Below are positions 22,814-30,910 of a stretch of 31,819 nt of DNA, piece by piece. Origin of the DNA: an uncultured Collinsella sp. GTDB lineage: Bacteria; Actinomycetota; Coriobacteriia; Coriobacteriales; Coriobacteriaceae. Where the stretch lies: NCBI GenBank assembly GCA_902490365.1, contig CABUDQ010000023.1:1-31819 (forward strand). The letters are read 5' to 3'. The translations under genes and the position numbers were made by a program. Positions within the stretch are counted from its first letter, which is position 1, and every line of letters begins with the position of its first letter. Below the pieces are notes generated by a model that was not told where the DNA came from, did no database searches, and was given only the letters and a program-made list of their open reading frames with translations.

Positions 22814-23219
22814 GAACTTTGTCAGCGCCTTGGCGAATCTTGAGGATGCGCCCAATCAGGATCTCAACAATGATTTTGTTCAGAGTGGTTTGATTAATAA
22901 GTTCAATCTTCAATTTGAACTGAGCTGGAAGCTCCTTAAGCGTCTGCTCGAGTATGAGGGCGCCACGCTTGCCGCGTCGGGGTCTCCTCGTGCCATCTTG
23001 AAGGAGTCCTACCGATTCTACGACTTTATTGATGAGGCGGCCTGGCTAGATATGCTCAAAGACCGCAATACGAACGTCCATATCTATGACAACAAGCTCG
23101 CTCAAGATTTGATTCAGCGCATCTTGAACGTATATATTCCCGCTTTTTGTCAGTTGAGGGACGGGCTGATGGAGCGATACGGCGAGCTTCTGATGGCGCC
23201 CGACGACCAGTTTGTTTAA
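22800..23219 (+). CDS. hepT: HEPN toxin-type protein (HepT / HI0074-like)
   Basis: A 139-residue, all-helical protein of the nucleotidyltransferase substrate-binding (HI0074) group in the HEPN superfamily. The RNase motif R-x4-H-x-Y is visible as RNTNVHIY (Arg89, His94, Tyr96); Tyr96 is the residue type modified by MntA in characterised systems. FELSWKLLKRLLEYEG (39-54) and the SPRAILKESYRFYDFIDEAAWLDML region are typical of the family. It overlaps mntA by 14 nt, a typical toxin-antitoxin arrangement. Activity is inferred from motifs; some HI0073/HI0074-type pairs have no shown toxicity. Confidence 0.88.
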   Translation: MKKYENFVSALANLEDAPNQDLNNDFVQSGLINKFNLQFELSWKLLKRLLEYEGATLAASGSPRAILKESYRFYDFIDEAAWLDMLKDRNTNVHIYDNKLAQDLIQRILNVYIPAFCQLRDGLMERYGELLMAPDDQFV

Positions 23220-23347
23220 TTCCTTAAGTTTTCGCGGAGGGTTGTTGCCGTTTACCGAGAGGTTGTTGTGCAACAACGGGTGAGCTGCAATACTTATTTT
23301 TATCTTTGCAAACTGCACTTTAACTATACCAATGCAGGGAGGATCTT

Positions 23348-25135
23348 ATGCAGCCCAAGCATTCTGCTATTGTCGCGGGCCTGACGCTGGCGCTTTCGTT
23401 TGGCGCCGTTACCGCACCCGCACCCGCTGCCGCCGAGGAGCCCACACCGGGCGTTGCCTCGGATGCGACCGATATCGATAAGGGTCTCTATACCCAGCAG
23501 TCCTTCTCGGGCGTGCTGAGGTCGGTCCAGGGCGTTTCGTTTGTTAACGTGACCACCGAGATGAAGTACTTTACCAAGTACGAGAGCCATGGCAACTATA
23601 ACCAGGGCTTTTCGTATGGCGACGGCTATAACGCGCTGGGCTATTACCAGTTCGACCGTCGATGGTCGCTCATTCCGTTTATGAAGCAGGCCTACAACTA
23701 CAACCCCGAAAAATACAGCATGCTCAAGGATGCGATTGATCGCGGCAGCGAGATTTCCAACACGAGCAATGCCATGTCCGAGAACGGTCAGCTCACCGAC
23801 CTGGGCCATATCGCTCAGGATGCCTTCCAAGGTGCGTACAACACCGATCCTGTTGAGTTCTCAGCACTTCAAGATTCGTATGCGTACAACTCGTACTATG
23901 CGGTGACCGAGGCATGGCTCAAGAGCGGCCTGGGCATTGATATTTCGGGCCGCGCCGATTGCGTTAAGGGCATGGTGTGGAGCATCACCAACATGTGCGG
24001 CACCGGTGGCTGCAGGGACTTTTTCCGCTGGGCGAATCTTTCTAACGGTATGACTGATCGCGAGTTTGTGACGGCGCTTTCCAACAGCGTGGTCAATAAC
24101 GTGGCGACCAAGTATTCGAGCCAGCCCCAGTATCATGAGGGCTGGAAGAACCGCTACCGCAACGAGCTGAAGGACTGCTTGGTTTATATCGCCGAGGATG
24201 AGGCTGCCGCTGCGACGCCCGTGCAGCCCGAGCCTACGCCGGCGCCCTCGCCGACACCTGATTCGAATGACGACTCGAGTGACGATGCCAACGATGACAG
24301 GATGGATGCGCCCTCGACCGATACTGACGGTGATGGTTCTGCTGGTGGTACTACCAACGACGGCTCTACCTCGAACGGCTCTGCTGCGGGCGATTCGTCT
24401 TCAAGCTCTGTCGGCAATACGGGCGGCGACGCTTCTGGTTCGACCGGCGCTGACGCCTCTAACTCATCCACCGGCTCGAGCGATTCGTCCGCTGACACCG
24501 GCTCTAACAACGGCTCTGGCTCTGCCGCAATCCCTGATTCCGATGCTTCCAAGGACGACTCGAATAAGGCGCCGGACGCTCCCGTTGCTTCGCCGGACAA
24601 GAAGCCTTCTTTCTCCGTGCAGCTTGGTTCTACGCTGGGCTCTTCGCTGATGGCTGGTGTCAATAACGGCTCGACCCAGAACAGGGACAACTCTGATCAG
24701 GTTTCCACGGAAAAGTCCGAGGCCGCAAAGGGCGACTCCAAGGACAAGGCTTCCGAGAAGACCGAATCCGATAAGGGTTCTAGCTCTGATGAGAAGGGCG
24801 ACAAGTCCGGTCAGAAGAAGGACGAGAGCAAGAAGTCTGAATCTGAGGAGAAGGACGAGAACAAGGACGGAAAGAAACAGTCCAAAGACGACGAGAGCGG
24901 TGCTGACAACCAGGTCCAGGAGCAAAATGACTCCAAAACGGTGACCACCACGACCACGACGACTACAACGACCAAGTCATCTGGCGGCAATATGCCCAAG
25001 ACGGGCGACTTGATCGTGATGGCGAGCCTTGCCAGCGCAAGCTTGGCTACGCTGGGTGCCACGTCTATCGTAAGTGGTAAGCATAAGCTTGATCAGCAGA
25101 AGAAGACTTCTGGGGAGGACGGCTCGGAGGAGTAG
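23348..25135 (+). CDS. Sortase-anchored surface protein with possible lysozyme-like domain
   Basis: A 595-residue secreted protein. A signal peptide (about 1-29, cleavage near PAAA/EE) is followed by a globular domain (about 45-290). Its Tyr/Gly-rich segment has YESHGNY, a Glu in a lysozyme-like context, followed by YNALGYYQFDRRW. It also has three cysteines in GRADCVKG and CGTGGC plus another in LKDCLVYI. A long Ser/Asp/Gly/Lys low-complexity stalk follows (about 295-535), then a threonine run. The sorting signal at 549-553 is MPKTG, with a hydrophobic helix and a charged tail. MPKTG departs from LPxTG at the first position. A strong RBS (AGGGAGGA) precedes the ATG. A peptidoglycan-cleaving role is inferred only; it could equally be an adhesin or another envelope protein. 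Confidence 0.82.
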   Translation: MQPKHSAIVAGLTLALSFGAVTAPAPAAAEEPTPGVASDATDIDKGLYTQQSFSGVLRSVQGVSFVNVTTEMKYFTKYESHGNYNQGFSYGDGYNALGYYQFDRRWSLIPFMKQAYNYNPEKYSMLKDAIDRGSEISNTSNAMSENGQLTDLGHIAQDAFQGAYNTDPVEFSALQDSYAYNSYYAVTEAWLKSGLGIDISGRADCVKGMVWSITNMCGTGGCRDFFRWANLSNGMTDREFVTALSNSVVNNVATKYSSQPQYHEGWKNRYRNELKDCLVYIAEDEAAAATPVQPEPTPAPSPTPDSNDDSSDDANDDRMDAPSTDTDGDGSAGGTTNDGSTSNGSAAGDSSSSSVGNTGGDASGSTGADASNSSTGSSDSSADTGSNNGSGSAAIPDSDASKDDSNKAPDAPVASPDKKPSFSVQLGSTLGSSLMAGVNNGSTQNRDNSDQVSTEKSEAAKGDSKDKASEKTESDKGSSSDEKGDKSGQKKDESKKSESEEKDENKDGKKQSKDDESGADNQVQEQNDSKTVTTTTTTTTTTKSSGGNMPKTGDLIVMASLASASLATLGATSIVSGKHKLDQQKKTSGEDGSEE

Positions 25136-25167
25136 CCTCTTGGTTGCTAGATAACTAAAGAGTTGGG

Positions 25168-25199
25168 ACGGGGTCCGGTGCGAATGCATCGGGCCCCGT
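25168..25199 (+). terminator. Terminator of the surface-protein gene
   Basis: A 14-bp stem (25168-25181 with 25186-25199) contains three G-U pairs around a GAAT loop. A short T tract follows. It is 32 bp past the stop. Confidence 0.85.
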
Positions 25200-25337
25200 T
25201 TTGTTGTGCAACGATTAGTTATGCCCCCTCACACCTCTTGTTGCTACCGTTGCCCGATATGTTCGCGCGGCGTCGTCGGTACGCGCGAGGCGGTCATTAC
25301 AATTGGCATCGTGTTGCGATTTAGGGGGAACGTTTTG

Positions 25338-27134
25338 GTGTCTGAACAGGCAAATGTTGATTGTGCTGCTGGCTTTGGCGTGCGCTTGATCGGCTGTGCC
25401 GACGATGCGGTTTTGCCCATTGGCATGCACGACTATGCGGAGGCCCTTGGTTGCTGCATGCTGGTTGACAAGACCGTGTTTATTGCCGATGTGTTGGACT
25501 GCGACGCGTCCGTTGTGGTGTGCTGTCGACCCGAGGGTTTTGGCAAGAGCATGAACTTGTCGATGCTTAGGGCTTTTCTGGAGCGTCCAGCGGTCGGTCG
25601 CTCTGGTCAGCGTTTGTTTGCCGATGCTCAGATTTGGGATGCGAACGGCGGGCGCTATCGGGATGAGTATACTTGCTATCCGGTGATATCGCTGGACTTT
25701 TCTGGCGCTGCGAGGCGTGGCCCCGCTGTTGCCGGCGTCGTGCGCGATGCCCTTTCGGGCGAGTGCGCTCGCTTGTTGGCTCTCTTGGAGGCTCCGGATT
25801 TAGCTCGAGATAAGGTGCGTCACATCGAACGTGTCGCGCGTGGGGTGGCGAGCGAGGACGAGGTCGCCTCGGTGCTCGGTGTGCTCATAGAACTGCTGGA
25901 GATTGCCTGCGATGAGCAGGTTGTATTGCTCGTTGATGGGTACGATGCGGCGTGGTCTCGCCGTGCGAGCGCGAGGGACGCTTCCGACGCCGATCCGGCA
26001 GAACTACTTGACCGTGTGCTGTTTGACGCCATTGCCACTGCGCGCGATTCGTTGCGGCTGACGTGTCTGATGGGGGAGTGTCCCGGTCCTGCCGAAGCGG
26101 CGCTTTCTTCGCGCGGCTGCTCGTATTGTCTGACGACGCCGCTGTCGGCGTGGTGTGACCGATGTTTCGGTTTTTCGGATGCTGAGGTCGAGGCTCTTTT
26201 GAATCATGCTGGGCGCGAGGAATACCTGGATGATGCGCGTGACTGGCTCGAGGGGTATCGGTTTGGCAGGGCCTATTGCTCGAGTCCAGAGCGTGTGATC
26301 GGTTTTCTGGACCGAGGCTGCACGGCGCCTGTGCGCGCCGATCTGTATGGGTATGCGGATTGCCTGGGCAGGGTAGTTGCCGGGTGGAATCTCGACCGCC
26401 TTTCGGTCTTGTTCGATTTGCTCGAGGCCCATGGGTGCGTTGAGGTCCCGCTTTGTTTGGGCACTGCGGGGCTAGAGGCCTCGCCTGATGATGGCCTGTG
26501 GACGGCGCTGTATCTGTCAGGTTTCCTGACGACAGATATGACTAAGGAGCCAGAGCATGGCGATCGTCTCCGTGCTTTGCGATTGCCCAATAAAGAGCTT
26601 CGCCAGGCCTTGCGTCTAGTGATTGTTGAGTGGTTTGAGTGCGCTGCCGAAGACATTCGAGACGTCGATGCGTTTCGCGACGGGCTGTGCCGTGGGAAGG
26701 AGGATACCGTGAGGCGGGCGCTAAGCCGCATCCTGGGGGATGCGGGTATCGGTGAGACCAACCCAGATAAGCCGCTGCTATATCATCTGCTCTTGCAGGG
26801 GCTCTGCTTTGGCTTGCCGGGCTATGCCAATCCTGCTTCGAGGCGAAAGTGTGGCGCGGGTCGCTGGGACATCCAGGTTTTTCCTACGGGCGCTGTGTTC
26901 GACGTAGCAGATACGATTGGCATGCTGGACGAGCGCCCGCTGATAACGATTAACTTGATGTACGACCCCGATGTGGATGCGCTGGGGTTGGAATTGCTGG
27001 CCGTGCAGTCGCTACTCGACATAGAGCGCGACGGCATCGACGAAATCCGTGTACCACGCCCCGGCGTGGGTCGCATGCGCTGGGGGTTCGGTTTTGATGG
27101 GCAGCATGTGGCTACGGTGTGCCAGCGGCTTTAA
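25338..27134 (+). CDS. Predicted AAA-ATPase/PD-(D/E)XK-family protein, catalytic motifs degenerate
   Basis: A 598-residue protein of the family whose N-terminal AAA-type ATPase domain (AAA-ATPase_like, PF09820) is followed by a C-terminal nuclease-like domain (DUF1703 type). The family start is recognisable: MLVDKTVFIADVL, then Walker A as CRPEGFGKSMNLSML (Lys70). Walker B reads VVLLVDGYD (195-203), whereas relatives usually have DEYD, so the glutamate is missing. At the C-terminus GAGRWDIQVFP (506-516) keeps the Asp of the PD motif, but the ExK position reads LITINLMYD, lacking both Glu and Lys. Both activities may be lost. The GTG start at 25338 is supported by AGGGGGAA 7 bases upstream; an ATG at 25206 is possible but unlikely. 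Convergent with the next gene, 24 bp apart. Confidence 0.78.
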   Translation: MSEQANVDCAAGFGVRLIGCADDAVLPIGMHDYAEALGCCMLVDKTVFIADVLDCDASVVVCCRPEGFGKSMNLSMLRAFLERPAVGRSGQRLFADAQIWDANGGRYRDEYTCYPVISLDFSGAARRGPAVAGVVRDALSGECARLLALLEAPDLARDKVRHIERVARGVASEDEVASVLGVLIELLEIACDEQVVLLVDGYDAAWSRRASARDASDADPAELLDRVLFDAIATARDSLRLTCLMGECPGPAEAALSSRGCSYCLTTPLSAWCDRCFGFSDAEVEALLNHAGREEYLDDARDWLEGYRFGRAYCSSPERVIGFLDRGCTAPVRADLYGYADCLGRVVAGWNLDRLSVLFDLLEAHGCVEVPLCLGTAGLEASPDDGLWTALYLSGFLTTDMTKEPEHGDRLRALRLPNKELRQALRLVIVEWFECAAEDIRDVDAFRDGLCRGKEDTVRRALSRILGDAGIGETNPDKPLLYHLLLQGLCFGLPGYANPASRRKCGAGRWDIQVFPTGAVFDVADTIGMLDERPLITINLMYDPDVDALGLELLAVQSLLDIERDGIDEIRVPRPGVGRMRWGFGFDGQHVATVCQRL

Positions 27135-27158
27135 GCGCCAAGGTGTTTCCGGCTTCCG

Positions 27159-28178
27159 TTACTCGGCGTCCTTCAGGGGCGGCATGGGTTTCCAGTTGGG
27201 ATCCTTAACGATCTTGCGGGCGTCCTTCATGCCACGGCGCAGCGCCGGAATGCCGGTCTTAAAGCATTTGTCGACTGCTGCCAGACGAATGAACTCCTTA
27301 CAGAAGGTCGCGGCATTGCCCAGACGGAACAGCACGGGGTGGTAGTCGCCGTAGATCTGCATGTAGCGTGCCAGATAACCGCGGTTGCGCATGATGTAAT
27401 AGCGGTTGGTGTCGCTCGTGGAGTTGAGCTGTCGTTTGCCGGCGATATCCCAGTTGGAGACGGCGCGGGCGCGCTTGAGCACCACGTCGGCAACCACGGC
27501 GGCGGGGAAGTGCTGGCTGGCCACGTAGCCGTAGCAGGCATCGTCGCCGTAGATAAAGAAGCGCGCGTCGGGCAGGCCAATCTTGTCGACCACGCGGCGC
27601 GAGAACATGCCGCCCTCAAAGCACAGTTGGTTCATGGCGCGGTAGCCCTCGGGTCCCAGGTCCCACTTGGCGATGGGGTTGGGAATGCCGAGCGAAAGGA
27701 TGAGCTGGTACTGCCAAAAGAAGGCACCGCCGTCAAAGTCCAGGCGCGAACCCTGGATGACATCGTAGCGGTCGGTCCACTTGGCAAGACGCTCGATGCC
27801 TTCGGGGATGACGAGCACGTCGTCGTCCATCACCCAGAACCACTGGGCCCCCAGATCGTAGGCGCATTTAGTGCCGGCGGAGAAGCCGCCCGCACCGCCG
27901 CCGTTTTCGAGCTGCGGGGCGTAGATGACACGGTCGGTGCCGCCCTGCGCGTCGGGCTGCTCGGTGTCGATGCCCCACAGGTTGGCCAGGCGCTCGTTAA
28001 ATGCGGTGCACATGGCCTCGGTCTCGCGCGAATTCTCGTTATCGACAATCACGATGCGCCAGGGCGTTGCCGTGAGCTCGGTCATGGAGTCGAACAAGTT
28101 GGCCAAGAGCTCCTGGCGTTTGTACGTAACGACAACGATGGCGAGCTTGTCGATGGGGGCGGGAAGGGCGGAAGTCAT
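27159..28178 (-). CDS. Family 2 glycosyltransferase (galactofuranosyl/rhamnosyl type)
   Basis: A 339-residue GT-A glycosyltransferase. The nucleotide-sugar-binding start is LAIVVVTYKRQELL (12-25) and the metal-binding triad is WVMDDDV (Asp118-120). The family-typical segment GMFSRRVVDKIGLPDARFFIYGDD with DACYGY carries the acidic catalytic-type residues. NRYYIMRNRG near 270 is also seen in the GlfT2/rhamnosyltransferase-like subgroup. No signal peptide or membrane helix is evident. AGGA upstream of ATG 28178 supports this start. It is the first gene of a surface-polysaccharide-type group running to the window edge. The donor and acceptor sugars cannot be told. Confidence 0.85.
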   Translation of the reverse strand: MTSALPAPIDKLAIVVVTYKRQELLANLFDSMTELTATPWRIVIVDNENSRETEAMCTAFNERLANLWGIDTEQPDAQGGTDRVIYAPQLENGGGAGGFSAGTKCAYDLGAQWFWVMDDDVLVIPEGIERLAKWTDRYDVIQGSRLDFDGGAFFWQYQLILSLGIPNPIAKWDLGPEGYRAMNQLCFEGGMFSRRVVDKIGLPDARFFIYGDDACYGYVASQHFPAAVVADVVLKRARAVSNWDIAGKRQLNSTSDTNRYYIMRNRGYLARYMQIYGDYHPVLFRLGNAATFCKEFIRLAAVDKCFKTGIPALRRGMKDARKIVKDPNWKPMPPLKDAE

Positions 28179-28232
28179 GAACGAGAATATCCTTTCGCGT
28201 GGGCAGCGTATCGGCCCTGCGGAATAAACAAT

Positions 28233-28248
28233 GTGTCCCATGGGACAC
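28233..28248. promoter_or_regulatory. Perfect 16-bp palindrome in divergent promoter region
   Basis: GTGTCCCATGGGACAC is perfectly self-complementary with no spacer. It lies 55 bp upstream of the GT2 start and about 170 bp upstream of the divergent membrane protein. It may be a regulator-binding site; no regulator gene is adjacent. Confidence 0.45.
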
Positions 28249-28415
28249 GACTATTGTAAGCGTAGGCGGGCGCCCGCGGGTAATGTTCCGCTAATCACCA
28301 AGAACGTTTGCTACAAGCCTTGTCGACGTGCGGGCGTGGCGAGGTTGCACGCGCATATTGTGGTATTACATAGGTGCCGATTCCTGTGGACGCGATCTTT
28401 GTGTTTGGATGCCCT

Positions 28416-29423
28416 GTGAATAAAACTCGTTTAACCTCCTTTGCAGATAGCCTTCCCTTCAAGGTCATGTTTCTGTTTTTGGTTCTTCAGGTCGCATTTG
28501 TCCTGAGCAATACCGCGGCGAATTGCCTGCCGAGGCCCGTTATCGAGTCGCATGCGCAGGGTTCGGAGTCCTCGGCCCTGTTGTCTGACATGTGTGTCTA
28601 CGACCACCGTGTTGCAGCTGGCCCTGTTTGCTTTGATAACAATCGCTTTATCATTGAAGTCGCACGGCAAAAGGACCAAGGTTCTCCGTTTAAGACGATG
28701 GCTGTTGCCGAGATTGATGACGTTACGAAAGCCGGCGAGATTACGCATCAGCAGTACTACCGGTATTGGCATGGATGGCAGCTACTTACGAATGTCTGCC
28801 TGTTTATTGGCGGTATCGATGTTGTCATGGTGCCCGCGGCTGCCCTGGCGATTGCCGGCTCCGCTTGCGCTTACGTTGCCTTGCGGAAGCGGTTTTCAAT
28901 GTCAGTGACGTTGGGTTTCCTTGCAATCCTGTTGTTCTCGACCAATCTGTTTTTCAATTATATCGGTGATCTACTGCTGTGCATCTCGTTCTTTGTGGCG
29001 CTCATCATGATGTCTTGCATGTCTTGCATGAGCCTTCGTTTGAGTTCTGCATCGAGTGAGCGTGCGTTCACGAGCCGCCTTGTCCTGTGGTCCATAGCGA
29101 CCGGCGCGGCATTTTCGTTTTTGGACTTCCTTACGATTCCTGCCGCAGTTGTCGCCCTGCATTGTTTTTTCGCCTTCATTGCGCTCCCCGAGGGTGAGCG
29201 CCCCAAGCGCTGCGTCGTCACGATGCTGCAGGCGCTCTTTGGGTTTGGGCTTTCGTTTGTGTTTACCTGGGCGATGAAATGGGTTGTCGCGGCATTTGTG
29301 CTGGGCTGGGACGAGGTCTTTTCGAACGTTCTGGGCGAGATGGGCCTTTGGTCTGCGCACGGGGCGTCGTCGCTGTTGCCCCAAGCTGACTGGCCTCAGA
29401 TTTTGAAGGAGTTTATTGCATGA
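28416..29423 (+). CDS. Polytopic membrane protein, function unknown (possible N-terminal part of a split gene)
   Basis: A 335-residue membrane protein starting at GTG 28416; a GTG at 28374 is also possible and neither has a strong RBS. There is one N-terminal helix (about 17-36), an external-type loop of about 90 residues with cysteines, then at least six helices. The shape resembles polytopic membrane proteins of envelope-polysaccharide clusters, and the neighbouring GT2 and acyltransferase genes agree with that, but I recognise no family motif. It ends in the middle of an apparent loop (LLPQADWPQILKEFIA), and the next gene starts at ATGA over its stop codon. Together the pair would give a protein of about 450 residues with a more usual layout, so an ancestral gene split by a frameshift is possible. 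Confidence 0.6.
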   Translation: MNKTRLTSFADSLPFKVMFLFLVLQVAFVLSNTAANCLPRPVIESHAQGSESSALLSDMCVYDHRVAAGPVCFDNNRFIIEVARQKDQGSPFKTMAVAEIDDVTKAGEITHQQYYRYWHGWQLLTNVCLFIGGIDVVMVPAAALAIAGSACAYVALRKRFSMSVTLGFLAILLFSTNLFFNYIGDLLLCISFFVALIMMSCMSCMSLRLSSASSERAFTSRLVLWSIATGAAFSFLDFLTIPAAVVALHCFFAFIALPEGERPKRCVVTMLQALFGFGLSFVFTWAMKWVVAAFVLGWDEVFSNVLGEMGLWSAHGASSLLPQADWPQILKEFIA

Positions 29424-29764
29424 GCCCGCAGCTGTTCGCCATCTGCTCAACAGCTGGTTATGCGATGATCTCGAACGTCGTTTGTCTTGTTTCGTTTGCT
29501 GTCGTATTGGCGGTTTGGATTGCCGTTCTCGTTTGCTCGGTACGGGGCGGAGCGCAAGACGGTCGTCGCTGCAAGGCGTTGATCCAGTCGCTGCTCATGG
29601 TATTGCCTCTGGCTGTTGTTCTGGGTTATTTCGTTGTTATGCATGACCATGCGATCGTCCATATTCCGGTATTTGGCTGCAAGAACTGGGCGATTATCTT
29701 TGCGATGTTATTTGCTTCGGGTGTTAGCGCGCTTCGTGGCCTGCAGGGTCAGAAGGACGTCTAG
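29420..29764 (+). CDS. Small membrane protein, possible C-terminal part of the preceding gene
   Basis: A 114-residue protein with three or more hydrophobic helices. It starts at ATG 29420, inside the ATGA that is also the previous stop, so it is translationally coupled if real. A loop with HDHAIVHIPVFGC resembles the H-x-x-x-H-x-x-F loop I would expect near the C-terminus of larger polytopic envelope proteins. Its stop codon (29762-29764) overlaps that of the convergent acyltransferase gene (CTAG). It could be an independent small partner or the frameshifted end of the upstream gene. Confidence 0.55.
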   Translation: MSPQLFAICSTAGYAMISNVVCLVSFAVVLAVWIAVLVCSVRGGAQDGRRCKALIQSLLMVLPLAVVLGYFVVMHDHAIVHIPVFGCKNWAIIFAMLFASGVSALRGLQGQKDV

Positions 29765-30906
29765 CTGTTCATATGGGCCTTGATGGCCTCGACTACGGCT
29801 CTGCGTACGATATCCATGAGGAGCAGGGCAAGCGCGAGGCAAAGGCTCATAAGGATTCCGAGCAAAATGGCGCCGGCTGGATGAGGCTCTCCCGTTTGGA
29901 TGCCTGTCGCCATGGTGTAGATTGCTTTGTCAAAGATGGGTCGCCAGACATTGCAGGTAAACGACTGTACGGCGTAGAAAGCGAGCGTTCCTGCGGCGAG
30001 GGACATGATTGTCTTGTCTGCAGCTGGGACTTCGTGGCGCGGCTGATGGAGCGCTGCGGCGGCAACGGATGCGGCGGCCAAGATAAAGGATATGACGGAA
30101 GTGGACTTGTAGGAGAGCTTCCAGAGCGCGTCGTACTGGCTATTTGCCGATAGCAGAAGCTCGAGCGCGATGGTGGCGGCAACGAGTCCGATTAGCGCGA
30201 TCTCGGATTTTTGAGCGCCGGATGCGTTGCCGTGGTGTTCGAGGACAAAGCGCATTTCTCCAGCCGCAATAAACGCGACCAGGTAGGTAACAGCGCTCAT
30301 GAGCTTGCGCCATAAAACGACACCGGCAACTTCGTTTGCCGTCGCCGCGATGTAGCAGTTGATTCCAAATGTTGCGAACACTAGAAGTGCTACGACAAAC
30401 GGGGCCCTTTTGCTGCCGATTCGCTGCCTTGCCAGCGCAATCATCGGTACAAGCAATACGGAGGCGGCGTAGACCCAGATAAACTCGATGCCCAACGTAA
30501 GCCAGCCAATCTCGTGCAGCGAGATTTCGGGTAGGGGATAGACGTACATTGAAACAAACAGGCACGCGGTGCAATAAAAGAGCGTGGGTAAGACGATTTT
30601 CTTTAACCGTGTAAACGATTTATAAACGAGGCACTGCGCGGAAGACCCGTTTTGAAGGGCGCGTACCGCCGAGGGAATAAGGAAGTACCCCGAGATCATA
30701 AAGAAGACCTCGTTGGCCCAACAGCCCAGCAGGTTGATAAAGCCGAGCGCGCCGGAGTAAGGGAAGACAGCGAGCGGCGCGTATTCCGGTAGGCCGGTGC
30801 AGACGGCTTGGAATGTCCACTGAAACGTGTGGAATATGGCAATCCCAGCGACCGCGATTAAGCGTAGCGCTTCGATGGAGGTATTTCTGCTTGCTTTTCT
30901 GCCCAT
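29761..30906 (-). CDS. Acyltransferase-3 family membrane protein
   Basis: A 381-residue polytopic membrane protein with about ten helices. The family opening is RNTSIEALRLIAVAGIAIFH (residues 6-25), with the Arg and His typical of acyltransferase-3 (PF01757) O-acetyl- or acyl-transferases that modify cell-surface sugars. WANEVFFMISGYFL follows in the place of the family's FF.lSGfll segment. ATG 30906 is preferred because it begins 4 bases after the upstream gene's stop codon; the frame is open further upstream but would overlap it. It is cotranscribed with the following GT2, and its 3' end overlaps the convergent gene by 4 nt. Confidence 0.85.
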   Translation of the reverse strand: MGRKASRNTSIEALRLIAVAGIAIFHTFQWTFQAVCTGLPEYAPLAVFPYSGALGFINLLGCWANEVFFMISGYFLIPSAVRALQNGSSAQCLVYKSFTRLKKIVLPTLFYCTACLFVSMYVYPLPEISLHEIGWLTLGIEFIWVYAASVLLVPMIALARQRIGSKRAPFVVALLVFATFGINCYIAATANEVAGVVLWRKLMSAVTYLVAFIAAGEMRFVLEHHGNASGAQKSEIALIGLVAATIALELLLSANSQYDALWKLSYKSTSVISFILAAASVAAAALHQPRHEVPAADKTIMSLAAGTLAFYAVQSFTCNVWRPIFDKAIYTMATGIQTGEPHPAGAILLGILMSLCLALALLLMDIVRRAVVEAIKAHMNS

Positions 30907-30910
30907 CAGA

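Noticed and set aside
24937..24975. ACN-rich tandem repeat as a CRISPR or minisatellite
   Set aside because: It encodes a threonine run in the stalk of the surface protein; there are no spacers.
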